From Syntrophobacter sp. SbD2 (GTDB lineage: Bacteria > Desulfobacterota > Syntrophobacteria > Syntrophobacterales > Syntrophobacteraceae), in assembly GCA_900290385.1 (NCBI GenBank), contig OMSV01000205.1, positions 1-7,172 on the forward strand: DNA of 7,172 nucleotides, written 5' to 3'. Shown here piece after piece: positions 1-5,970 of the stretch (position 1 is the stretch's first letter; every line of letters starts with the position of its first letter). The notes beneath the pieces are model-generated. The model searched no databases and had not been told where the DNA came from. It was given only the letters and a program-made list of their open reading frames with translations. Both the position numbers and the translations under genes were made by a program.

Positions 1-1
1 C

Positions 2-1702
2 GAAGGGGTCAGGCACTATGAGGAAAGGATAATAGGCCTTGCGATCATAAGCTTTCTGGCGACTTCAGCGATCATCGTCACCTTTCTTTTTGTGTTCGTA
101 AACAGGCCCATAAAGAAGTTGATTGCATGGACGCGCAATATAGCACAAGGCGAATATAGCCACCCGATCGATGCGCACTGGGAAGATGAAATCGGCCAGA
201 TGGCCCATGCCATAAATTCTATGGCGGCCAGGGTAGGCCAAAAGCAAGAAGAGCTGAACAAGCAAAGAGACGAATATCAGGGGTTATTCGAGCAGGTGCC
301 TTGCTACATCACTGTCCAGAACAGGGATCTCAGGCTTATCCGCTATAACAGGGAATTTGCAAATGCCTTCGATCCATACCCCGGTGGTTATTGCTATGAA
401 ATCTACAAAGGCCGGACCGAAGTGTGCACATACTGCCCGGTTCTCGCGACGTTCCAGGACGGAGAATCCCACCTGAGTGAGGAATCGGGAATAACCAGGG
501 ATGGCAGGATTTCGACCTGGGTCGTTCGCACTTCACCCATCAGCGATGCCGATGGAAACATCACCGCTGTAATGGAAATGAGTGTTGACGTAACGGAACG
601 AAAGACTCTAGAAGAAGAAATCAGGAAATCTGAGAAGAAGTACCGCGAGATATTCAATAATATTCCCAACCCTATCTTCGTTTTGGACAGGGAACTAAAA
701 ATTATCGACTGCAACGATATGGTTTCCGGAGTTTATGGATATCACAAAGAGGATATTCTGCGCAAACCATTTACCGACCTTTTCGAACGGGAAGAAAACC
801 GCGACTTTGCCCAGGAGATCAGAGACTCGGACGCAATGAACCAGGTGCGGCATATTACGAGGGACGGCAGGGTCATATATGTAAACATTCGCGTTTCTCC
901 TTCAGAGTACCTCGGGCAGGAAGCATTCCTTATAACCACTAGCGATATCACCAAGAGACTAATGGCCGAACAGCAACTGATACAGGCGAGCAAGATGGCC
1001 ACATTGGGAGAAATGGCAACCGCTATCGCTCATGAACTCAATCAACCGCTCTCGGTGATGAAGACGGCTAGCAGCTTCATAATAAAGAAGATCAGGAAGA
1101 GCGAGCCGATCAAAGAAGAAACTCTCGAGACTTTGGCCGAAGAGATCGACAGTCATGTGGACAGGGCGTCGGGGATAATCAACCACCTCCGGGAGTTCGG
1201 GCGCAAATCGGAGGTGAAGAGAGAAAGGGTGGATATCAACGACGCCGTGGATAGGTCCCTGGCAATTTTCATGCAGCAACTCAGGCTCAGAGAGATTGGA
1301 GTGGAAAAGGATTTCCAGGAGGACCTGCCTTTGGTTCTGGCCAACAACAACAGGCTGGAACAGGTGTTTATCAACCTTCTCATAAACGCCAGGGATGCCA
1401 TTGAAGATAAATGCGAAAAGTTCGGCGATACCATCGAAAAGAGAATCTTCCTCAAAACACGTCTTTGGCAGGGGAAAGTCCGGGTAGAGATTGAAGATAC
1501 CGGGTTAGGGATTCCCAAACCGTTGCTGGAAAAGATATTCGAGCCATTCTTCACCACAAAGCGGGTTGGCAGAGGTACTGGACTCGGCCTTTCGATAAGC
1601 TATGGAATCATTCAGGATTATGAAGGAACCATAAAGGTGGAGACCAGGGAGAATGAAGGATCGAATTTTATTATAACATTGCCTGTTTCGGGTGGCGCAT
1701 GA
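2..1702 (+). CDS. Membrane sensor histidine kinase, C-terminal part (TM-HAMP-PAS-PAS-HisKA-HATPase), 5' end outside window
   Basis: The frame is open to the left edge, so this is a 5'-truncated gene with 566 residues visible. The GTG at 92 is not a credible start, because it would cut off a hydrophobic segment at visible residues 10-33. That segment leads straight into a HAMP domain (34-85, NRPIKKL and DEIGQMA). A coiled linker precedes PAS1 (about 95-200) and PAS2 (about 215-315, ending SDITKR). The HisKA H-box AIAHELNQP carries the phospho-acceptor His344 (codon 1031-1033). The ATPase domain has the N-box (INAR, Asn462), G1 (DTGLG, 499-503), F-box (FEPFF) and G2 (GRGTGLG). By family knowledge it should autophosphorylate at the inner membrane; the sensor is probably periplasmic and upstream of the window. 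PAS1 carries Cys131, Cys142 and Cys145, a pattern suggesting a metal or redox site (inference). The ligand is unknown. Its stop overlaps the next gene. Confidence 0.95.
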   Translation, partial: EGVRHYEERIIGLAIISFLATSAIIVTFLFVFVNRPIKKLIAWTRNIAQGEYSHPIDAHWEDEIGQMAHAINSMAARVGQKQEELNKQRDEYQGLFEQVPCYITVQNRDLRLIRYNREFANAFDPYPGGYCYEIYKGRTEVCTYCPVLATFQDGESHLSEESGITRDGRISTWVVRTSPISDADGNITAVMEMSVDVTERKTLEEEIRKSEKKYREIFNNIPNPIFVLDRELKIIDCNDMVSGVYGYHKEDILRKPFTDLFEREENRDFAQEIRDSDAMNQVRHITRDGRVIYVNIRVSPSEYLGQEAFLITTSDITKRLMAEQQLIQASKMATLGEMATAIAHELNQPLSVMKTASSFIIKKIRKSEPIKEETLETLAEEIDSHVDRASGIINHLREFGRKSEVKRERVDINDAVDRSLAIFMQQLRLREIGVEKDFQEDLPLVLANNNRLEQVFINLLINARDAIEDKCEKFGDTIEKRIFLKTRLWQGKVRVEIEDTGLGIPKPLLEKIFEPFFTTKRVGRGTGLGLSISYGIIQDYEGTIKVETRENEGSNFIITLPVSGGA

Positions 1703-2844
1703 AGGCAAATACAATCCTGATCGTAGATGATGAGGCAGGAATCCGAAAGGTTCTCGGCATAACGCTGGCCGACAGCGGTTACGAAGTGCTCACGGCATCC
1801 TCGGGAGAAGAGGCGCTGGGCATATTCAAGAATGCCAATCCGCCGATGGTGCTGACGGACATCAAAATGCCCGGAATGGATGGAATTGAGCTCCTCAGGC
1901 GAATCAAACGGGACAAACCCGACGCCGAAGTTATCATGATAACCGGCCACGGTGATCTGGAACTTGCGATAAAAAGCCTTCGTTTTGAAGCGTCCGATTT
2001 CATAACTAAACCGATAAACGACGATGCGCTTGAAATTGCTCTAAAAAGAGCTCAGGAGCGAATCTGGATGAAGGCCAGACTCCGTGAGTACACCGAGGGG
2101 CTGGAGCGCCTCGTGGATGAGAAAACCCGCAAACTGCTCGAGGCGGAAAGACTGGCCGCCGTTGGGCAAACTGTGGCGACCCTGGCCCACGCGATCAAGA
2201 ACATTATCGGAGGCCTCAAAGGAGGCATATACGTTTACGAAAAAGGCATGGAATTGGACAAAGAGGAATACCGATTCCAAGGGTGGGAGATGGTCAAGGG
2301 TAATGTTGAGAAAATAAAGAACCTGGCGCTCGACCTTCTTAATTATGCCAAGCAAAGAGAGCCGGACTACAAACGGGTCAATCCCAATCAGATCGCCAAG
2401 GACCTCTACCGGCTGATGCTGGCTCAATCCTGCGAATGCGGAATAAACCTGGTCCTGGACCTCGACGAAACTTTGCCCGAAATTCTTCTTGACCCGGAAG
2501 GGATTCACTGCTGCCTGTTAAATCTCGTAAGCAACGCCTTCGATGCCTGCATGGATGTGGAACACGCCGGGGGGCCAAAGGAGGTCGTAATCCGCACGGC
2601 GAGGGCGCAAGAAGGGGGTGTCGAGTACGGGGTCATCGATTCCGGATGCGGCATGGATGAAGACGTAAAGGACAAGCTTTTCCGGTCTTTCTTCAGCACG
2701 AAAGGAACAAGGGGGACCGGTCTTGGCCTTATGATTACCCAGAAAATCGTGCTCGAGCACGGAGGAGATATAAAAGTGGAATCGGAAAAGGGAAGCGGGA
2801 CCAGATTTGCGATCAGGCTGGCTGAGCATCCCGGGACAATATAA
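1699..2844 (+). CDS. Receiver-histidine kinase hybrid (REC-HisKA-HATPase)
   Basis: The 381-residue protein begins with a receiver domain (about 5-120). Its acidic pair is Asp10/Asp11, the phospho-acceptor Asp54 (TDIKMPG), the switch Thr82 and Lys104 (KP). A charged helical linker (about 120-150) leads to a HisKA domain with H-box LAHAIKN, His164. The ATPase domain has the N-box (Asn279), G1 (DSGCG, 314-318), F-box (RSFFSTK) and G2 (TRGTGLG, ending at 343). All key residues are present, so both halves should be active. No transmembrane segment or DNA-binding domain is seen, so it is probably cytosolic. The ATG lies inside the ATGA overlap with the upstream kinase stop; only a weak GGGTGG precedes it, which suggests translational coupling. 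Order and coupling suggest that the upstream kinase phosphorylates Asp54, which then controls the kinase half (inference). The partner of His164 could be the lone receiver at 3569-3961. Confidence 0.94.
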   Translation: MKANTILIVDDEAGIRKVLGITLADSGYEVLTASSGEEALGIFKNANPPMVLTDIKMPGMDGIELLRRIKRDKPDAEVIMITGHGDLELAIKSLRFEASDFITKPINDDALEIALKRAQERIWMKARLREYTEGLERLVDEKTRKLLEAERLAAVGQTVATLAHAIKNIIGGLKGGIYVYEKGMELDKEEYRFQGWEMVKGNVEKIKNLALDLLNYAKQREPDYKRVNPNQIAKDLYRLMLAQSCECGINLVLDLDETLPEILLDPEGIHCCLLNLVSNAFDACMDVEHAGGPKEVVIRTARAQEGGVEYGVIDSGCGMDEDVKDKLFRSFFSTKGTRGTGLGLMITQKIVLEHGGDIKVESEKGSGTRFAIRLAEHPGTI

Positions 2845-2845
2845 G

Positions 2846-2861
2846 GGATAACTTGTTATCC
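2846..2861. repeat. Perfect 7-bp inverted repeat just after the receiver-kinase stop
   Basis: GGATAAC (2846-2852) and GTTATCC (2855-2861) are perfect complements separated by TT, one base after the TAA stop. No T-run follows, so it is not a classical intrinsic terminator. It could be an operator-like site, or a weak hairpin that protects the 3' end or slows polymerase. The same gap (2845-2951) also holds CCCGC-AG-GCGGG (2882-2893) and two adjacent 8-bp palindromes, GAGATCTC (2903-2910) and CGGATCCG (2911-2918). Confidence 0.4.
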
Positions 2862-2938
2862 GAGCCAGCAGCGCCCCCCGCCCCGCAGGCGGGCGTGGTG
2901 TCGAGATCTCCGGATCCGTAAATCAGAATTCTTTGACG

Positions 2939-2944
2939 AAAGGA
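2939..2944 (+). promoter_or_regulatory. Ribosome binding site of the UspA-family gene
   Basis: AAAGGA lies 7 bases before the ATG at 2952. The site and spacing support that start; no competing upstream start in this frame is needed. Confidence 0.6.
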
Positions 2945-2951
2945 CAAAGCC

Positions 2952-3452
2952 ATGGTTGAATACACAAATATACTGTTTTGTACGGATTTTTCCGATGACG
3001 CCAATATCGCGTTTCTCCACGCTCTCAGGCTTGCCGCAAAATTCGGCGCGAGGCTGCATATAATCCATATACCTCACTCGCCGTTCGTCTATGCGAAAAA
3101 CATAGTAGATGAGGACATCCCGGAGGGTAAATCATCCGAAGAAGGCCAGGCCTTTTTCGACCAGGGAATCGTCGATGAGGCTCAAATGAGGCTCAGGCGC
3201 GAGTATGAGGGGCGAATGGGGGATTTCAGGTCCTATACGTTCGTAGTTGCATGCGGCTCACCGGAAATTGAGATTATCCGCTATGCCAGGAAAAACAACA
3301 TTGACCTGATAGTAATGGGTGCTCTGGGCAAGGCGGATGTAGACAAGCTCGAACACGGAAGCACTGTCGCAAACGTATCCAGGTATGCTCATTGCCACGT
3401 GATGGCCATAAGGAACCCGTTGAAACAGTTCACCTTACCGATAAAAGGATAA
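2952..3452 (+). CDS. Universal stress protein, UspA family
   Basis: This 166-residue protein has the single Usp fold. The N-terminal strand and Asp12 (ILFCTDFSDDA) form the start of the nucleotide site. Near the C-terminus the ATP-binding signature G-x2-G-x9-G-S/T is complete: Gly123, Gly126, Gly136, Ser137, followed by SRYAHCHVMAIRNP. It is therefore expected to be an ATP-binding, MJ0577-like type rather than the non-binding UspA type (family knowledge). A charged stretch at about 50-92 is somewhat longer than in minimal Usp proteins and accounts for the extra length. There is no signal peptide. It sits 107 bases after the receiver-kinase and 116 bases before a lone receiver, all on the + strand, so a stress or energy-state role tied to this signalling cluster is likely but not shown. 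Its target is unknown. Confidence 0.92.
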   Translation: MVEYTNILFCTDFSDDANIAFLHALRLAAKFGARLHIIHIPHSPFVYAKNIVDEDIPEGKSSEEGQAFFDQGIVDEAQMRLRREYEGRMGDFRSYTFVVACGSPEIEIIRYARKNNIDLIVMGALGKADVDKLEHGSTVANVSRYAHCHVMAIRNPLKQFTLPIKG

Positions 3453-3460
3453 TCAGGCGG

Positions 3461-3499
3461 GCGGCAGGGCCGCAGCCAGGATGGGCGCTGCCTTGCGGC
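3461..3499. repeat. GC-rich overlapping inverted repeats between usp and receiver genes
   Basis: GCGGC (3461-3465), GCCGC (3469-3473) and GCGGC (3495-3499) can pair in two mutually exclusive ways. One is a 5-bp stem with a 3-base loop. The other is a longer GCCGCA/TGCGGC stem (3469-3474 with 3494-3499) that also has internal AGG/CCT pairing. The stretch is untranslated leader or spacer for the lone receiver. An attenuator-like role is possible, but GC-rich DNA gives such pairings by chance. Confidence 0.3.
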
Positions 3500-3553
3500 G
3501 GCGCTGAAGGGCTAGGCGAGACCGGAGAAGGCGGCAGATTATCCTCCTACCAT

Positions 3554-3560
3554 GGAAGGA
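3554..3560 (+). promoter_or_regulatory. Ribosome binding site that fixes the lone receiver start
   Basis: GGAAGGA lies 8 bases before the ATG at 3569. It decides against the longer in-frame reading from 3392, which would overlap the Usp gene and add 59 low-complexity residues not typical of any receiver. Confidence 0.7.
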
Positions 3561-3568
3561 CCCCTACC

Positions 3569-3961
3569 ATGTCAAAAAGAATTCTGGTAGTCGATGACGA
3601 GCAAGACGTAAGGGTGTTCATTACAACCATTCTCGAAACCAGCGGCTTTAAACCCATTGCGGCAAAAAACGGCCAGGAAGGCCTGGAAATGGCCCGGCTT
3701 AAGAACCCTGCCTTGATCATCATGGACATTATGATGCCCAAAGAAAGTGGTATCTTCATGTACCGCGAAGTCAAAAAGGACCCTCAACTGAGCGGTATTC
3801 CCGTGATCATGGTTTCGGCGATCTCCAAGAAGACTTTCTTTCATTCGCAAAAAGTGGTCGATGAATATGAGGGCGTAAAGATGCCCGAGCCGGCTGCTTA
3901 TATAGAAAAGCCGCCTGAGGCCGACGAACTCCTGGATGCGGTTCGGAAAATACTGGCTTGA
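3569..3961 (+). CDS. Single-domain response regulator receiver (CheY/DivK-like)
   Basis: The 130-residue product is one receiver domain and nothing else. It starts MSKRILVVDDE, with Asp9/Asp10 as the metal-binding acidic pair, Asp53 as phospho-acceptor (IIMDIMMP), Ser83 as the switch residue (MVSAIS) and Lys114 (EKPP). The stretch from switch residue to Lys is 31 residues here against 22 in the receiver of the hybrid kinase at 1699-2844, so there is a loop of about nine extra residues (FFHSQKVVDEYEGVKMPEP region). With no output domain it should act by binding a partner protein or by passing phosphate on. Its likely donors are the two kinases upstream (inference from neighbourhood). The start is chosen from the GGAAGGA site and from homology of the N-terminus to receivers. 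The ORF upstream of it is spacer. Confidence 0.92.
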   Translation: MSKRILVVDDEQDVRVFITTILETSGFKPIAAKNGQEGLEMARLKNPALIIMDIMMPKESGIFMYREVKKDPQLSGIPVIMVSAISKKTFFHSQKVVDEYEGVKMPEPAAYIEKPPEADELLDAVRKILA

Positions 3962-4308
3962 TTGCCTGCGGACTGCTTGCTCCAAGCGCTGGAGTCCATC
4001 GGCTATTTCCAGCCGCGTGGAATTCCTCCATTGAATGGGTGCAGCCCGGCATTTACCTGTCGTATTGAAGTCCTTGCACGCGTGCTCGAACTGGCTTTCC
4101 ATAACAGAAAAAGCCTCGTGCAGCAGGCCTCCTGCTACTGCCAAAACCCGTGCGATAGACCTATTTTGTGGTCGGCCTTCGCGCTACGCGCTTGCACTTC
4201 GTTAAGGGAGGCCGGGCAAGCCCACTTTACAAAGTGGAGCAGGGCCTTGACACCATTTTCACTTTACTTTCTGATGCGCTTAACATTGTACCAGGAAAAC
4301 ACACTTTG
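3962..4308. other. Gene-free spacer with several short hairpins
   Basis: These 347 bases lie between convergent genes: the receiver on + and the dehydrogenase on -. Open frames cross it, but none has a ribosome site or recognisable protein. Visible structures are CTCCA/TGGAG (3980-3984 with 3990-3994), CGGCT/AGCCG (4000-4004 with 4011-4015, extended by CCA/TGG), and AGCAGG/CCTGCT (4122-4127 with 4131-4136). A further cluster at 4174-4237 is listed separately. None is followed by a clear T-run, so the terminators expected between convergent genes are not obvious. Confidence 0.6.
4174..4237. repeat. Nested palindromic element, possible dispersed intergenic repeat
   Basis: Within 64 bases there are GGCCT/AGGCC (4174-4178 with 4209-4213), GCTTGC/GCAAGC (4190-4195 with 4216-4221) and a perfect CCACTTT-AC-AAAGTGG hairpin (4222-4237). 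A small CGCG-CTA-CGCG core lies inside the first pair. The density of pairings resembles REP/BIME-like intergenic elements, but only one copy is in this window, so the repeat status is inference. It could instead end transcription from either side. Confidence 0.35.
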
Positions 4309-5076
4309 CTAACGGGGCTGCATTCTGATGGCCCCATCCAATCTTATGGTTTCTCCGTTGAGCATGCGGTTTTCAATAATATGCCGGACAAGCAGGGCAA
4401 ATTCGTACGGATGTCCCAGTCTTTTAGGGAAGGGAACCGTCTTAGCCAGGGCCTCTTGGACCTTTTCCGGTAAGGAAGCCATCATTGGCGTATAGAAAAG
4501 CCCTGGCGCTACAGTCATCACTCTGATGCCGTACTCGGCGAATTCGCGGGCAATTGGAAGAGTCATGCTCACGATCGCACCCTTGGAGGCGCTGTAGGCC
4601 GCTTGTCCGATTTGACCTTCAAAGGCGGCAGCAGATGCGACATTTATCACCACCCCCTTTTCACCATCTTCATTGGGGGTGTTTCTTGCCATATTTTCGG
4701 CAGCCAACCGAATAACATTCATGGTGCCCACCAAGTTTACCTGTAGCACTTTGTTGAAGTCATCAATAGGCATGGGGCCATTCCTGCCGAGTACTTTCAT
4801 CGGTGTTCCAACACCCGCACAATTGACCGCCACATGGATGGCCCCAAAGGCGTCCATTGTTTTATTCAAGGCTTCCCGGACGTTATTTTCAACGGTTACG
4901 TCAGTCTTGCAGAAGATGATGCCGTCTCCCAATTCTGCGGCAAGCTTTCCCCCTTTTTGGCCGTCAAAATCCAGGATGGAAACCTTGGCCCCATGTTCAA
5001 CCAAATCACGCACGGTGGCCTCTCCTAACCCTGAAGCCCCTCCGGTTACGGCTACGACACAATCTTTTGTCTCCAC
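4309..5076 (-). CDS. Short-chain dehydrogenase, 3-hydroxyacyl-CoA dehydrogenase type II (HSD17B10-like)
   Basis: The protein has 255 residues from the GTG at 5076, close to the 261 of human HSD17B10, and it follows that protein closely along its length (NVIRL, AAFEGQ, QAAYSASKG, TLPIAR, RLDGAIRMQP). It is a classical SDR: cofactor motif TGGASGLG (11-18), Asp36 after the second strand (favouring NAD), NCAG (85-88), and catalytic Asn114, Ser148, Tyr161 and Lys165. The family oxidises L-3-hydroxyacyl-CoA or 2-methyl-3-hydroxybutyryl-CoA to the 3-keto form in fatty acid or isoleucine breakdown. The substrate here cannot be read from sequence. A strong AAGGAGGT site fixes the GTG start, 15 codons inside the longest frame. 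No other beta-oxidation gene is in view. It is cytosolic, with no signal peptide. Confidence 0.93.
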   Translation of the reverse strand: METKDCVVAVTGGASGLGEATVRDLVEHGAKVSILDFDGQKGGKLAAELGDGIIFCKTDVTVENNVREALNKTMDAFGAIHVAVNCAGVGTPMKVLGRNGPMPIDDFNKVLQVNLVGTMNVIRLAAENMARNTPNEDGEKGVVINVASAAAFEGQIGQAAYSASKGAIVSMTLPIAREFAEYGIRVMTVAPGLFYTPMMASLPEKVQEALAKTVPFPKRLGHPYEFALLVRHIIENRMLNGETIRLDGAIRMQPR

Positions 5077-5081
5077 GACTG

Positions 5082-5089
5082 ACCTCCTT
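5082..5089 (-). promoter_or_regulatory. Strong Shine-Dalgarno that sets the dehydrogenase start
   Basis: Read on the - strand this is AAGGAGGT, a near-perfect anti-16S match, five bases before the GTG at 5076-5074. It would lie inside the coding sequence if the longer frame from 5121 were used, which argues that the first 15 codons of that frame are not translated. Confidence 0.85.
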
Positions 5090-5145
5090 AAAGGGGACTG
5101 GGTGGATTTTGGATGGTCCAATCCTCATCTGTGCTCATTGTAGTA

Positions 5146-5334
5146 TCAGCTTGAGGTCTTATCTTTCAGGAAATGCCGCACGGCTTCGGGAGAAGTCCCA
5201 ACTGCCGTAACTGCATTTTTGAGTTGAAACTCGTTGCAAGTGAACTTCTGACACCAATATTTGAGCTCATTCTGTTCGTGAGGATTGACTCTGTTATTAG
5301 CGAAAGGCCCTCGCTTGGCTCTGATAGCAGACAT
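5146..5334 (-). CDS. Small DUF3606-family protein
   Basis: This 62-residue product matches the DUF3606 pattern: an N-terminal Arg/Asn-Pro-His stretch (NNRVNPHEQNE), then LKYWCQKF, a helical middle, and AVTAVGTSPEAVRHFL near the end. The family consists of short bacterial proteins with no assigned function; the paired helices resemble a small helix-turn-helix-like fold, but no binding role should be assumed. The start at 5334 (MSAIRAKRG) is preferred to the longer frame from 5415, because GGAGA (5341-5345 on the + strand reads TCTCC) sits six bases ahead of it and the added residues do not look like the family. It is 69 bases upstream of the dehydrogenase on the same strand and may share its transcript, but no functional link is evident. 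Confidence 0.75.
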   Translation of the reverse strand: MSAIRAKRGPFANNRVNPHEQNELKYWCQKFTCNEFQLKNAVTAVGTSPEAVRHFLKDKTSS

Positions 5335-5545
5335 GATATCTCTCCGTGTCAAAGTGTTACAAATTGTTCGGCCCATGTGAAAAGATGGCCCACAACGGGT
5401 ACCCCCAGGTTGCAAAACGACGGATAAACTATATCAGATTGCGAAAAGAAAGGATACGGCACGCGAGCGATTCTCTGTTCCTATACTTCCATTTTGTCCC
5501 ATACACTAATGGCCGTGACACCAGGAGTAAAATCCGGCCTGGCAA

Positions 5546-5931
5546 TTAAGGTCTGCGAAATCGTGTCATGGGAGGTTGCTTTAATAAAATAATAGATGTA
5601 TAGTACATTTCAACAAGATTTGGTGGATCGAATTCGATACCTTCGATCTTCCCTGCCATCAAATCCCCATCGGTCACTGACCCACTGCCCCTGCAAAGAT
5701 TACATCTGCGACAGCAACCTGGTTGGCGACGATGATTTTGGCGCCGGCCGCACAGGTGCACTTAGTGCAAGCCCTGTCGTGAGGTGCGCCCTGGATTAGC
5801 GTCCATTCGGAAACGTCCGATGAGACACTTGCAGTTTTGAAACGAATTAGATACTTTAGCCGAGTTTCCGAATCGGGGTTTTCCTGCATTTTGCAAGAAA
5901 AGGCCACTGCCGGCAGCCACCTTTGGATCAA
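5546..5931 (-). pseudogene. Doubtful, possibly frameshifted hypothetical gene
   Basis: One - strand frame from a TTG at 5931 (alternative ATG 14 codons in) runs 85 codons to a stop at 5674 and ends in a protein-like stretch with CTKCTC and AKIIVANQVAVADVIFAGAV. A second - strand frame takes over at about that point and runs to 5546 with SVTDGDLMAGKIEGIEFD. One frameshift near 5680 would join them into about 128 residues. No ribosome binding site was found at either start and no family was recognised. The frame lies antisense to the presumed helicase leader. It may be a decayed gene or pure chance. Confidence 0.2.
5576..5604 (+). promoter_or_regulatory. Possible sigma70-type promoter for the helicase
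   Basis: TTGCTT (5576-5581) and TATAGT (5599-5604) are spaced by 17 bases in an AT-rich patch. The -10 matches the consensus at 5 of 6 positions, while the -35 matches at only 3. If used, it would give a leader of about 360 bases before the helicase ATG. Confidence 0.3.
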
Positions 5932-5970
5932 ACACCTACAGATCCGGAAACATCAAGGATTTCAGCTTAT

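Larger units (their letters stand above)
5335..5970. other. Divergent intergenic region between DUF3606 gene and helicase
   Basis: These 636 bases separate a - strand gene from a + strand gene, so promoters for both should lie here. An AT-rich patch at about 5581-5610 stands out. Small symmetric sites include GGGTACCC near 5400 and CCAGG/CCTGG around 5521-5542. On the - strand a TATAGT (complement of 5428-5433) could be a -10 for the DUF3606 gene, but no good -35 is found. Open frames cross the region, and only one pair (5546-5931, -) looks even slightly protein-like. No RNA gene was recognised. Confidence 0.5.

Noticed and set aside
92..94. GTG as the start of the first kinase
   Set aside because: The frame is open to the window edge, and the residues before it form the transmembrane helix that must precede the HAMP domain.
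2904..2931. AGATCT, GGATCC and GAATTC in 28 bases, like a cloning polylinker
   Set aside because: No vector sequence is joined to it, the flanks read as native genes in the same orientation, and three six-base sites can occur by chance. A vector screen would settle it.
2933..2938. TTGACG as a -35 box for the usp gene
   Set aside because: It is only 13 bases from the ATG, leaving no room for a -10 box and a leader.
3392..3568. N-terminal extension of the lone receiver overlapping the usp gene
   Set aside because: The 59 residues are Gly/Arg/Pro-rich and resemble no receiver, and a good ribosome site sits just before the ATG at 3569.
4151..4160. GTGCGATAGA as a possible group II intron 5' end
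   Set aside because: There is no reverse transcriptase gene, no domain V-like hairpin and no matching 3' end nearby.
3962..4473. Two + strand open frames (3962-4312 and 4168-4473)
   Set aside because: They have no ribosome site and no recognisable protein, and the second runs antisense through the end of the dehydrogenase gene.
4673..5143. 156-codon + strand frame
   Set aside because: It lies opposite the clearly coding dehydrogenase and is a shadow of it.
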